From contig NC_018068.1 in assembly GCF_000255115.2 (NCBI RefSeq), positions 2,947,977 to 3,011,976 of the forward strand: 64,000 bases of DNA. Direction: 5' to 3'. The notes below the pieces were generated by a model. The model searched no databases, had not been told where the DNA came from, and saw only the letters and a program-made list of their open reading frames with translations. Source of the DNA: Desulfosporosinus acidiphilus SJ4 (GTDB lineage Bacteria; Bacillota; Desulfitobacteriia; Desulfitobacteriales; Desulfitobacteriaceae). Shown here in pieces: positions 18,263-27,612 of the stretch. Made by a program: the position numbers and the translations under genes. Every line of letters starts with the position of its first letter. Position 1 is the stretch's first letter.

Positions 18263-19507
18263 TTACATTTTCGTGGTCTTCCCTTTAGATACTCGTGAAG
18301 TACTTACCTTTAAAGCATTAACTCCAGAACTGTAGAAGGGGAATTTCCCCATAAACCAATCATTGAAGAGAAGAGGAATAATGGCCCAGAATAACCAGAC
18401 CAATGGTTTGTTAATATGATTGGATAGTTCCGGCTTCAGACCGAGTAAAGGCTGGCAGACCATATAATAGACGAAGTATGATATTGCACCTAAAATATAG
18501 ACCCAGACCGTACGTACAATCCATCCAACAACACTTCCCCATTTTTGAGGCCAATTATCGAAATAATGGTTCCAAATCAAAAATGGGAATAAAGTAAATC
18601 CGGCAATGGATGCCGTGTGATAATAACGCCAGGCAAGCGAGCTTGGACCATCGGCTGATTTCGGATCGACTGCTCCCCAGATGGCCGACATTCCGAACAT
18701 CAGGAATTTAACTGTCAGGTAAGCCAGAATAATAATGGAAAGAATAGCAACCAGACCGCTCCAGGGCTGTTTTTTAATTAGATGAAAAGGTTTTCCTGAC
18801 CAGACATTGGCAGTCATGAAGAGATAGACAACCATCCACTCCCAGATTCCCACAATATAATTGAGATGTGGAATTCCATCAATGAATCCCCACCATGGTG
18901 CCTGAGCGGCTAGGGGTTGTTTAAAAACTACAGCGACATAAAAGGGATAAATTAACATTCCATAAGCCAGCAGAGTAATGACAGTTGTTAAACTCCACTC
19001 TGCTAATCCCAGCGCTGGCTGGCTGAGTTTACCTCCCCACGGCCACTTTTTGAATAAAATCGACCAAAACGTGTAGGTAACAAAACCCATCAGAACAAAC
19101 ATAACAATTGCCCCACCCGCGTATTCACGAGCAGCTTCTTCACCTAAACCGCGCAATTCTAGTGCTTCAACACTCCAAAGCGGCAGGATCATTTTGCCGA
19201 GGAAATTTTGAAAGACCCCATAAACAATGACATAACTCGCAAGAACATTTACCAACGTCATAACAATTCCGCGTTTGATAGGTTGAAGCTTTTCAAATGG
19301 CCAATTTCCAAAGACAATATGCTGCCAAGCACCTACTAAAATCATCCAAGCTAAAAACTCAATCATAGGGTGTTCATAGAATTTAAAAATTCCTTGGGGT
19401 GATGAAAAAATGTACCAAGTTATGAGGGCGATAAGTAAAAATGAGACCGTGGCCAGAATACCGGTTAATGGCTGCCCCCAGCGGGCTTTTAAGCTTTGAT
19501 CTGACAT
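18263..19507 (-). CDS. tryptophan-rich multi-spanning membrane protein
   Basis: About 414 residues with roughly 10-12 predicted hydrophobic helices. The start at ATG 19505-19507 (MSDQSLKARWG) is chosen because a GGGAGG site lies directly upstream; the longer frame has no such signal. The short motif F-x-x-W-P-(F/W/Q) recurs at the ends of helices (FGNWPF, FKKWPW, FDNWPQ) with a related MGKFPF near the C-terminus, suggesting internal repeats. I do not recognise a characterised family. It is transcribed alone, with a terminator after it, and diverges from the sensor kinase gene at 20091. Confidence 0.85.
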   Translation of the reverse strand: MSDQSLKARWGQPLTGILATVSFLLIALITWYIFSSPQGIFKFYEHPMIEFLAWMILVGAWQHIVFGNWPFEKLQPIKRGIVMTLVNVLASYVIVYGVFQNFLGKMILPLWSVEALELRGLGEEAAREYAGGAIVMFVLMGFVTYTFWSILFKKWPWGGKLSQPALGLAEWSLTTVITLLAYGMLIYPFYVAVVFKQPLAAQAPWWGFIDGIPHLNYIVGIWEWMVVYLFMTANVWSGKPFHLIKKQPWSGLVAILSIIILAYLTVKFLMFGMSAIWGAVDPKSADGPSSLAWRYYHTASIAGFTLFPFLIWNHYFDNWPQKWGSVVGWIVRTVWVYILGAISYFVYYMVCQPLLGLKPELSNHINKPLVWLFWAIIPLLFNDWFMGKFPFYSSGVNALKVSTSRVSKGKTTKM

Positions 19508-20090
19508 ATCATTCCTCCCTTTAATTAGTAAAACTAAGATAACAAGGAAATAGAGACGTGTCAATAAATATTCAGAAATTTCAGTCCTCATGATTTCCAA
19601 TTTATACCTGATCATTTATGATTCTAATCTATATATTTCCTATGGCGATTATTAATAAAATATTATAGCCATTAAGAAAAAGCTTAGAAGTCTCAATTAC
19701 TAAGCTTTGAAGATTCAGTTTATTGGTATTAAATTAATTGTAAAAAATAAAATCAATAAGTATTAATCTTAAACTATGCAAACTTATCCATTAATAATTA
19801 AAAAGTTAAATTACGGGCTATTATTCCACGTTTTAATCCAGATCGTAATGAGACTTTTGGAGCTTAAGCCAAACTATCGACTCTTCAATACAAATTAATA
19901 CTCAATACAGATTAATTCTGAAGAAGGCTTTACAATATTTCAATATGCGAAATATGAAAGCAATTAAATGTGAGCTATTTTTCTAATCATTGCAATAATG
20001 CGACACAAAAATATGACAAAATTTTACTCCTTATGGTTGTACAATTGATATTGTTGACGTTTATACTTGCAAAATGGGAGGGAAGAATCT
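19508..20090. other. AT-rich intergenic region between divergent genes
   Basis: No gene is evident. It holds a hairpin (AAAGCTTAG 19679-19687 with CTAAGCTTT 19700-19708) and a pair of direct repeats 17 bp apart (TCAATACAAATTAAT at 19885 and TCAATACAGATTAAT at 19902). Promoters for both flanking genes should lie here; none is clear. Confidence 0.4.
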
Positions 20091-22778
20091 TTGTACTACG
20101 ACCTTGTAAGCAATGCACTTGATGTCCTATTCTTCTGTGGTTTCGCAATATGGATCAAGCATTCTCTCCATAAAAAATACTCCATTTACGTCTTAGGTAT
20201 TTTCTTCGGGTTAGTTACGACTTTTGTAATCAAAGGAAAAATTACTATTGTTCCGGGCTATTTCTTTGACTTTCGTAATATTACCATGACTATGGCTGGG
20301 TTTATTGGAGGTCCTTTATGTGCTGTAATAGCAACTTTCCTTGGCGCTCTATACCGATATATAGTTGGTGGAAACGGTTCTATGGGCGGAATTGCCAGCA
20401 TTATAGTTTTTGCATGTTTGGGAAGCATTTTAGGCTGGCGAGTCAAGAATTGTCTGAATAGAAAGAAGCCCCTCTTTGGTATCCCTCTTGGTATTTTCAT
20501 GGCCTTTACTTCACTATTTATTATTTGGTGTAATCATCCGATGAATAACAATTCGATAACAATTCTCAGAGAAATTGCTGTTCCTATTATGGTGGTTAAT
20601 TCACTGGCAACCACCATAATATTTAATTTCTATTTCAGGATTTGCGATTTCTTTAGTAAGGGATCCATTCTAAACAAAATTATCAATGACAGCCCTATAA
20701 ATCTCCTAATATATAATCCAAATGGTCCAATGATGGTCAGTAAAAGTTTAGAAAAGCTCAATAATTCTTCGGCAGAAATAAACAAATTGTTGGAATTAAA
20801 AGACTCAGATATTGAAAGCCTGAATATGACAAAACAGCTCCATAGAAAACTAAAAACCGAAGATAATCGACACATTGTGGCCGACTTGTCAGGTTTTCAA
20901 ATGCCTAGTGGCGACTATGCGTATGTAGCAGTTGTTAATGATGTTACTGATGGAAAAAAGCAAGCTGAAAAGTTGAAAGGTGCAAATGAACGATTCAGCA
21001 AGGCGTTTCAGCTTGGCCCCCATATGATGACGATCCTTCGAAAGTCTGATCATCAATATCTGTATGTTAACGATCGTTTCATAAAAGAAAGGGGGTTTAC
21101 TCGAGAAGAGGTCATTGGCAAAACGCCCATTGAATTGGGGGTCCCTGAACATGAATTTAATCGATTCCTAGAAGCGATAGAATTACACGGCTCAATTCGA
21201 AACATTGAATGTACTCTTGTTACGAAATTTGGATCAATTGGTACCGGAATTCTGTCGGCGGAAACAATTGAAATCGATGATCAAGATTGCATATTGTTCG
21301 CGTATATTGACGTAACGGAAATGAAACAGATGCAAAAAGAACGAGTTGAACAACTTACTAAATACTTATCTTTAGAATCTGCTCTGTCTCGAAGTAATCA
21401 ACTAATAGCAGATATTATTCATCAGATGCCTGATGCCTTCTATGTGTTAGACCATCAATGGCGATTTACCTTTGTCAATAACGCGGCAGTTAGACTATTT
21501 CAGAAGACACACGAAGAGCTCTTAGGTAAGGTAATATGGCAGGTAATTCCGCAAGCACGAGGGACATTATTAGAACAAAACTCCTTAAAGGTGATCAAGG
21601 GGTGCACCCCCATAATCTTTGAATATCATAGTTTTTTACAGGATGATACCTGGTATCGAGTCAAAACCTACCCCTCCGGAAACGGATTATCTGTTTATTA
21701 TCAGGACATCACGGAGCGAAAATTGGCGTGTGAAAATTTAATTAAATCTCAAGAAGAAATGCTTTCAATCCTCGAAAGTATGACGGATTGCTTTCTTACA
21801 GTTGATAGTGACTCAAAATTGACCTACATTAACCGTGCTGGAGAAATCGCTTTTGGAAAATCTCGTGATGAGTTGTTAGGCAAAATAATAACGGAAGAAT
21901 TTAAGATTGACGACAAAGCTCTAGCACATTATCAAGAAGTACTTTACGGAAAAAAATCGGTGACTTTTGAGATTCTTTCTGAAGTGTTAGGTAATAAATG
22001 GTTTGAGATAAGTGCCTACCCTGCCGATATCGGTATGAGCTGTTATTTTCGGGAGATTACCAGTCGAAAAATCGCTCAAGAGGAAATGGCTAGACTTGAT
22101 CGCCTTAATCTTGTGGGCCAATTAGCTGCGGGAATAGGGCATGAAATCAGGAATCCTATGACAACCGTTCGTGGCTATCTTCAATTATTGGGGATTAAGT
22201 CTGAGTATGAAGCTCAAAAAACAACATTTGACCTGATGATTTCGGAACTTGATCGAGCAAACTCGATTATTACAGAGTTTCTATCGTTGGCACAAACGAA
22301 GAAGACTCAACTTCAGTCTCAAAACTTAAACGATATCATCAGTGGTCTATATCCCCTATTAGAAGCTGATGCATTTACCCAAAATAAACAAATACGCTTT
22401 ATACCAGGGGAGATTCCCAATCTAGAACTGAATACAAAAGAAATCACACAACTGATTCTAAATCTTGCCCGAAATGGACTTGAATCAATGAAGGATGGGG
22501 GTTGTCTTACTATTGAAAGCAATTTACAGGAAGGCAGGGTAGTACTGGCAATTGAGGATGAAGGATGTGGAATACCACAAGAAAATTACAATAAGCTGGG
22601 AACTCCTTTCTTTACGACGAAAGATTTCGGAACTGGATTAGGTTTGGCAACCTGTTACAAAATTGTGGAATCTCATCGGGCGAAGATCTGTTTTGATTCT
22701 AGTTCAATGGGAACTACATTTTACATATTCTTTCCAATCTCACTCATAGAGAAAGAACATAAATGCATGATTGCTTGA
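20091..22778 (+). CDS. membrane sensor histidine kinase with 5TM-LYT and PAS domains
   Basis: About 895 residues. The TTG at 20091 is preferred because GGGAGGG (20076-20082) lies eight bases upstream. Residues 1-195 form a LytS-like five-or-six-helix sensor. Three PAS-like regions follow (about 285-400, 415-530, 540-650). The phosphoacceptor segment GIGHEIRNPMTTVRGYLQLL (near 680-700) and the ATPase segments NGLESMKDGG, DEGCGIP and GTGLGLATC complete the kinase. The H-box closely resembles sporulation kinases acting on Spo0F/Spo0A. No response regulator gene is adjacent, so it is an orphan kinase; a role in sporulation initiation is likely but inferred. Confidence 0.93.
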   Translation: MYYDLVSNALDVLFFCGFAIWIKHSLHKKYSIYVLGIFFGLVTTFVIKGKITIVPGYFFDFRNITMTMAGFIGGPLCAVIATFLGALYRYIVGGNGSMGGIASIIVFACLGSILGWRVKNCLNRKKPLFGIPLGIFMAFTSLFIIWCNHPMNNNSITILREIAVPIMVVNSLATTIIFNFYFRICDFFSKGSILNKIINDSPINLLIYNPNGPMMVSKSLEKLNNSSAEINKLLELKDSDIESLNMTKQLHRKLKTEDNRHIVADLSGFQMPSGDYAYVAVVNDVTDGKKQAEKLKGANERFSKAFQLGPHMMTILRKSDHQYLYVNDRFIKERGFTREEVIGKTPIELGVPEHEFNRFLEAIELHGSIRNIECTLVTKFGSIGTGILSAETIEIDDQDCILFAYIDVTEMKQMQKERVEQLTKYLSLESALSRSNQLIADIIHQMPDAFYVLDHQWRFTFVNNAAVRLFQKTHEELLGKVIWQVIPQARGTLLEQNSLKVIKGCTPIIFEYHSFLQDDTWYRVKTYPSGNGLSVYYQDITERKLACENLIKSQEEMLSILESMTDCFLTVDSDSKLTYINRAGEIAFGKSRDELLGKIITEEFKIDDKALAHYQEVLYGKKSVTFEILSEVLGNKWFEISAYPADIGMSCYFREITSRKIAQEEMARLDRLNLVGQLAAGIGHEIRNPMTTVRGYLQLLGIKSEYEAQKTTFDLMISELDRANSIITEFLSLAQTKKTQLQSQNLNDIISGLYPLLEADAFTQNKQIRFIPGEIPNLELNTKEITQLILNLARNGLESMKDGGCLTIESNLQEGRVVLAIEDEGCGIPQENYNKLGTPFFTTKDFGTGLGLATCYKIVESHRAKICFDSSSMGTTFYIFFPISLIEKEHKCMIA

Positions 22779-22846
22779 GGACAATAATTAGCACTAGATT
22801 GGCTTGCAAAAATAATTGTATTATTATTAAGGATTTGTTTTCAAAT

Positions 22847-23449
22847 TCATCTTCGAGAATCAAGTATAAACAAAGATGCGTCATGATTCATGAATAGTTT
22901 ACTTCCAAAATAAAACGTTTTAGATTGAATTTCTCTATACCCTATTTTAGTCATAAGTTCAGTAAGGTTATTTTGATCAAATCCGTTATGAACCTTATCT
23001 GAGACTATTTCATCATTTTTATTAAAATCTACGATTAGTAAATGCCCTCCTACATTTAGAATATCGTATAATCTTGATAAAACTAACTCAACATCATTAA
23101 TATGGAGGAGAACCTGAGCCATAAAAATATAGTCAGCCTGTAAATTTGTTCTGCTTTCCTTTTCGAAATCAAAGCATAATGTGTCTGCATTCCGGATATT
23201 AAAGTCGTCAATTTTTTGTTTTATTTGTTCGATCATCTTTTGTGAGGGATCCAGAAAAAGCATAGAATTGAAATCATTTAACAAGTTCATTCCAACAAGA
23301 CCAGTTCCGCACCCAAAATCAATAGCATTCTTATCATGAGTGTCAACTAAATATTTGCGAATAGCATCTGCTGTGGCCTTCGAAATTTGGATTCTTTCAG
23401 GAGTATCATATCTATTAGCCATCATTTCAAAGATATCGACATTTCCCAT
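22847..23449 (-). CDS. class I SAM-dependent methyltransferase
   Basis: About 200 residues with a Rossmann-type SAM-binding fold. AIDFGCGTGLVG (motif I) lies near residue 45, a MLFLDPS-type motif II follows, and YIFMAQVLLHI near 115 matches motif IV of small-molecule methyltransferases. The ATG at 23449 is chosen because GGAGAGG (23455-23461) sits five bases upstream; a start three bases earlier is equally possible. It stands alone between the kinase gene and a dispersed repeat. The substrate cannot be predicted. Confidence 0.88.
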   Translation of the reverse strand: MGNVDIFEMMANRYDTPERIQISKATADAIRKYLVDTHDKNAIDFGCGTGLVGMNLLNDFNSMLFLDPSQKMIEQIKQKIDDFNIRNADTLCFDFEKESRTNLQADYIFMAQVLLHINDVELVLSRLYDILNVGGHLLIVDFNKNDEIVSDKVHNGFDQNNLTELMTKIGYREIQSKTFYFGSKLFMNHDASLFILDSRR

Positions 23450-23546
23450 CATTACCTCTCCGATCATAAACTTAGGAGGTTTCCTTGCCTCCTCTCTAAG
23501 CTAATTTTACCAATTAAGAGTTAATCTACACAAGTCACTTAAAAGT

Positions 23547-23684
23547 AAAGAAAACTTAGCTGTCGCTAAGCCTCTGGAGAAGGCGACAGCTAAGTTGCAC
23601 TTATGCTAGAGGACGAAAACACTGTCTTCGCACGAATTAATTCTTCTTGCAGTATTTAACCGAAGGTTATACTTTCTGATAGTA
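23547..23684. repeat. dispersed structured repeat R1, copy b (full length)
   Basis: A full copy of the repeat also found at 33798-33936, and in part at 3806-3883. It starts AAAGAAAACTTAGC and ends CTTTCTGATAGTA. A 14-bp perfect stem (AACTTAGCTGTCGC with GCGACAGCTAAGTT) opens it, followed by an imperfect CGAAAACA-C-TGTCTTCG hairpin and a short AACC-GAA-GGTT hairpin. There is no room for a protein gene. Confidence 0.85.
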
Positions 23685-23691
23685 CTAAAAG

Positions 23692-23727
23692 GCGTTGAAG
23701 AGAATGATTTTATCTTCTCATCAACGC
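23692..23727 (-). terminator. terminator of the SHOCT protein gene
   Basis: GCGTTGA-GAGAA and TTCTC-TCAACGC pair across 23692-23727, with one mismatch; CCTTTTAG follows on the minus strand. It ends the 23738-23983 gene. Confidence 0.75.
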
Positions 23728-23737
23728 TTTTACTAAC

Positions 23738-23983
23738 TTAGGACAACAAATCATGTTTCCTTCTGTTAAATTCCTCACCGTCAATTTCGCCTTGGGCAAA
23801 TCGTTCCCGAAGAATTTCTAAGGCGTAGTCAGATTGTCTTGTAACAACGTTAGGCCTATGACTATGACCCCGGAATATTCTTACGACCATCATAATTAAG
23901 AAAACCCATATAATCAGATGTATAGCCACGCTGAGAAGCCCAAGACCCATGAGACCACCGCCCAGAAGTCCAAATCTAAGCAT
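23738..23983 (-). CDS. small membrane protein with SHOCT domain
   Basis: An 81-residue protein. Residues 1-40 are a glycine-rich hydrophobic segment with one or two membrane helices (LLGGGLMGLGLL, IIWVFLIMMVV). The C-terminal SHOCT motif (short C-terminal domain) reads ALEILRERFAQGEID and EEFNRRKHDLL. SHOCT domains are thought to mediate oligomerisation; the function is otherwise unknown. A ribosome binding site AGGAG lies just upstream. It has its own terminator. Confidence 0.85.
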   Translation of the reverse strand: MLRFGLLGGGLMGLGLLSVAIHLIIWVFLIMMVVRIFRGHSHRPNVVTRQSDYALEILRERFAQGEIDGEEFNRRKHDLLS

Positions 23984-24178
23984 GTTGACTCCTCCTTAAA
24001 ATTCTTGAATTCACAATGAACTATACTCCTAATCTAGCGATTATTGATGAATGAGTTATGAATAATTTGTCAAAGATTTTATAAGATTAGACCCGCTTCA
24101 ACAGTTACTATAATTTGAATTTGCATTGCACGGGTAACTGGTCTTTAATCTTTAATAGTTTTAGTCTCATCGAACAGC

Positions 24179-24271
24179 TCATTTGGAATCTAGTTTGCGC
24201 TCTATGGCCCTAACAGATTCAATCAGGTCCTGGTTGGCTTCATGCACCTCCATAATATCAGTATTAATCAC
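24179..24271 (-). CDS. tiny ORF translationally coupled to its upstream neighbour
   Basis: A GTG start (24269-24271) overlaps the TGA stop (24268-24270) of the 45-residue ORF in the GTGA arrangement typical of translational coupling. The 30-residue product begins MINTDIMEVHEANQDLIESV and ends with a charged helix RAIERKLDSK. An internal ATG (residue 7) could also be the start. No family is recognised; the overlap is the main support. Confidence 0.4.
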   Translation of the reverse strand: MINTDIMEVHEANQDLIESVRAIERKLDSK

Positions 24272-24405
24272 TTTTCCCCATCAGTAATTGCTTCTTTGTG
24301 TTTGACTTTTCGTGTATAGTCCTTGATCGATTTATGGGGACGAGTACCGGTATTGAATAAAGCCTGAGTTCTTGGTTTTCGAGTTGCTTTTGGTTTCTTT
24401 TTCAT
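24268..24405 (-). CDS. small basic protein (45 aa)
   Basis: An ATG at 24403-24405 with a GTGAGG site five bases upstream starts a 45-residue frame ending TGA. The product is rich in Lys and Arg (MKKKPKATRKPRTQALFNTG at the start) and would be strongly basic, suggesting nucleic-acid binding. It was found by reading the gap between larger genes. It is followed by a second tiny frame overlapping its stop codon. I do not recognise a named family. Confidence 0.65.
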   Translation of the reverse strand: MKKKPKATRKPRTQALFNTGTRPHKSIKDYTRKVKHKEAITDGEK

Positions 24406-24482
24406 GACTGCCTCACCAAGTTTATAAAATAGTCTTTCCGTTAAAATAATTTTACCAAAAAAAGCCTAGGATGAACATCCAA

Positions 24483-24518
24483 AAGGTGCCGTCTCATTAT
24501 GCTATAAGACGGCACCTT
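24483..24518 (-). terminator. terminator of the efflux operon
   Basis: AAGGTGCCGTCT and AGACGGCACCTT form a 12-bp perfect stem, followed on the minus strand by TTTTGG, 24 bases after the RND pump stop codon. Confidence 0.88.
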
Positions 24519-24541
24519 ATTAATTAATTCTTTGGGAACTT

Positions 24542-27500
24542 TTAAAGACTTATCCCTTTTCCCTGAACTGCTCTCTGTTCTATTTTCGTATTAACTACGG
24601 AATAAATTACCGGTATGGCGATAAAGGTAAGGAACGTGGCAGTCAAAAGACCAAACATAATGGTTACCGACATGGGGCCAAATAAAGCGCTATTTGATAG
24701 GGCTAAGGGAATAAGCCCTGTGATCGTTGCGGTTGAGCTCAGAATAATAGGTCTGAATCTTTGACTAACAGCATACAGACAAGCTTCATTAATAGATAAT
24801 CCCTCTTCTCTCCCGCCGTTAATATATTCAATCAGCAGGATTGCATTTCTGATAACAACCCCAATAAGACTTATAATCCCCATGACAGCTGTTAACGATA
24901 GTGGCATTCTAAAGATCATCAGCCCTATAACTACACCAATTAAGGATAAGGGTAGTGAGCACATAATAATTAAAGGCTGGACGAATGATTTGAATTGAAC
25001 AAATAAGAGAACGTAAATAATTAGAACTGTAAACACCCCAGCCACCGCAAGACTGGTAAAGTTCGTTTGAATTTGATGTTTTTCTCCATCGTAGAGAACA
25101 TTCACCCCATTTAAATCCATTTTCTTAATTTGTTCACTTAGAGCGTTTTCGATATTCACTGAATTGTACCCAGTTTTTACATCACTGTAGACGGTTACCG
25201 TTCTTTCTTTTTTGTAGTGTTTTATTTGATCCAATTCAGGAGTAAGTTTTACGGATGCTACCTGAGCCAAGAGTACCTTATTATCAGTAATGCTTGATTT
25301 AATTTGCAGATTTTCCAAATCCTTTACAGACGAAACATTTGTTTTTACTAAGATATCATATTCCTTGCCATTTTTTCGATAGACGGAACTACTATACCCA
25401 TTCAAAGCAATATTAATTTGCTGAAGAATATCTGATTTGAGCAAACCAAGCTGTGATGCTTTAGCATCATCAATGTTTACTTCATATTCATAAGATTTCT
25501 TAGCGGCATCATCTCTGACATTTAAAGTTCCGGGTATGTTCAATAATTGTTGCTGAATTTTATCTGAAGCCGCATATAGTTTATCTAAATCATCCCCGGT
25601 AAGTCTCAAGCGTATGGGGGCTCCTATGGGCTGCGCTTGTTCCAACTGTTTTACCGTAGCTGTCCCTTCCGAAATTTTACTGTCCAACAAACTCTGTAGA
25701 TGCTCGGCCAATTCTTGTCTTGTTTTAAACTGTTTCGATTTATTAAGATCTATTCTTACCATGATTTGTGCAGTATCCTTGGAACCTGCGACTGTAGGCA
25801 TCGTTATATAAAATTTCGGCATTCCGCCCCCAATAGCTGATGTATATCCCGTTACATCCTTCTCTGTTTTTAGGATAGCTTCTATTTGTTTTACCAAACT
25901 AGTTGTGCTGTCAATATCCTCCATTTTCTCGTTAGCTACATCAATATAGATTATATTTTTGTCTGCATAGGGAAAAAACTGCATCCCCAACGTTTTCAGC
26001 AAACCTATCGCCACGATGAAAACTCCCAGAGCTACCGCAACAATCGTCTTCTTGTGCTTAAGACCATAGCTTAAGAGATTACGGAACATTTTGCGCACAA
26101 TGCTCTCTTTATCAACGTTTTTGCTTTTTCTAAAAAATAAAGAAGACATGGCAGGAGTTACAAGTAAGGCCGAAAGATACGAACAAGTAACACAGATCAT
26201 AACAACCTGAGGTAAGCTTCTCATAAATTCCCCAACAGCTCCGGGAATCGTCAGAAGCGGTGCGAAGGCACCAACGATAATCAAGGTGGACGTGAATACG
26301 GGAACAAACAGCCTCTTGATTCCCTGAAATGCTGCTTCATTTCCGGATAATCCTTGATCAATACCTACTTGAATAACATCACCGATAACGATCGCATCGT
26401 CAACCAGAATCCCAAGGGCAATGATCAGAGCTGTGGTAGACATTTGCTGAACTTTAATCCCCAGCACGTACATTGCCAAGAAAGACATTGAGATTGAGAT
26501 CGGAATCACTGCGGATACCACCATGGCATTCCTAAGACTCATGCCTATAAGCACCGTGATAATAACAAGAATAATACCTTCTCTGAGATTTTTCATGAAA
26601 AAGGAAACAGAATCACTGACATCTTTAGGTTGAAAAGTAACTTCATCAATCGTCAAATCACTGGGAAGCTGTTTTTTTATAGTGTCTAATTCTTTTCTAA
26701 CATCATCGCCCACGAGTACGATATTCTTGTTGTCTTGAAAATAACCCGCAAGCAGTACTGCATTTTCCCCATTATCCGTGAATTTAAGGTCTGAATTATC
26801 ATCATAATCCATATAGACCTTAGCAATGTCTTTAATCCTCACAGTTTCCCCTGTCGTCTTGGAAACTCCGACAATGGTATTTTGTATATCCTGCAGTGAG
26901 GTAAATGTACCTGGTGTTTCAACCTTTATTTTCCCTGTTTTTAGGTTCAAAGATCCTGAAGGGATATTGATGTTTTGAGCTTTAAGTACATTACACAAAT
27001 CAACTAAGGAAATACCATATTTATTTATTTCCGTCCAATCAACATCAATCTTGACTTGCTTATCTTGCTTACCGTCGACATCAAACCTCGAAATTCCATT
27101 AACATTGTTCAAAGATTTTTTTATATCGTCCGCATAATTACCTAGCTGTTCATAAGAATAGTTTTTTCCCGAGATACTTAATATCATCCCGGCGGTCTCA
27201 GTGAGGTTAGTATTAATGGTACTTGCTTGACATCCGTCTGGAAGTTGTGGTTTCAAATCATTAATTTTATCTCTTAAATCCCGCCAGGCTTTATCCTTAT
27301 CGGCATCATTGTTTAAATAAACGATAACGATTGAGGCACTATTTTTAGAGTACGATTCTGCGTAATCATAACCATCTATTTCCTCCACTTTGTCTTCAAT
27401 CTTCTTGGTAACAAGAGTTTCAATATCTGCAGGAGAAGCTCCCGGATAAATAGTCGTAATCATAGCTGCCGGAGAGGATACATCAGGGCTCTCTTGTTTC

Positions 27501-27598
27501 GGGACTATGTAATAACTATAAAAGCCTCCAATAATAACTAATATGACTAGAAATAAGACAATTTTTTTGTTCTCGATAGCTGCTTTAATCAATCCCAT
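24542..27598 (-). CDS. RND-family efflux transporter (AcrB/SwrC-like)
   Basis: A 1018-residue inner-membrane pump with the RND layout. One N-terminal helix precedes a large periplasmic-type loop (about 35-330), then a block of six helices (about 335-530), a second loop (about 555-850) and the last five helices. Family motifs include GIKVQQMSTTALIIALGILV with Asp-Asp (DDAIVIGD, proton relay) near 398-405. It follows the membrane fusion protein gene by 14 bases, under a TetR regulator. No TolC-like outer-membrane gene is present, as in Gram-positive RND pumps such as SwrC. The substrate is unknown. Confidence 0.93.
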   Translation of the reverse strand: MGLIKAAIENKKIVLFLVILVIIGGFYSYYIVPKQESPDVSSPAAMITTIYPGASPADIETLVTKKIEDKVEEIDGYDYAESYSKNSASIVIVYLNNDADKDKAWRDLRDKINDLKPQLPDGCQASTINTNLTETAGMILSISGKNYSYEQLGNYADDIKKSLNNVNGISRFDVDGKQDKQVKIDVDWTEINKYGISLVDLCNVLKAQNINIPSGSLNLKTGKIKVETPGTFTSLQDIQNTIVGVSKTTGETVRIKDIAKVYMDYDDNSDLKFTDNGENAVLLAGYFQDNKNIVLVGDDVRKELDTIKKQLPSDLTIDEVTFQPKDVSDSVSFFMKNLREGIILVIITVLIGMSLRNAMVVSAVIPISISMSFLAMYVLGIKVQQMSTTALIIALGILVDDAIVIGDVIQVGIDQGLSGNEAAFQGIKRLFVPVFTSTLIIVGAFAPLLTIPGAVGEFMRSLPQVVMICVTCSYLSALLVTPAMSSLFFRKSKNVDKESIVRKMFRNLLSYGLKHKKTIVAVALGVFIVAIGLLKTLGMQFFPYADKNIIYIDVANEKMEDIDSTTSLVKQIEAILKTEKDVTGYTSAIGGGMPKFYITMPTVAGSKDTAQIMVRIDLNKSKQFKTRQELAEHLQSLLDSKISEGTATVKQLEQAQPIGAPIRLRLTGDDLDKLYAASDKIQQQLLNIPGTLNVRDDAAKKSYEYEVNIDDAKASQLGLLKSDILQQINIALNGYSSSVYRKNGKEYDILVKTNVSSVKDLENLQIKSSITDNKVLLAQVASVKLTPELDQIKHYKKERTVTVYSDVKTGYNSVNIENALSEQIKKMDLNGVNVLYDGEKHQIQTNFTSLAVAGVFTVLIIYVLLFVQFKSFVQPLIIMCSLPLSLIGVVIGLMIFRMPLSLTAVMGIISLIGVVIRNAILLIEYINGGREEGLSINEACLYAVSQRFRPIILSSTATITGLIPLALSNSALFGPMSVTIMFGLLTATFLTFIAIPVIYSVVNTKIEQRAVQGKGISL

Positions 27599-27612
27599 AA
27601 CTACGTTTCACC

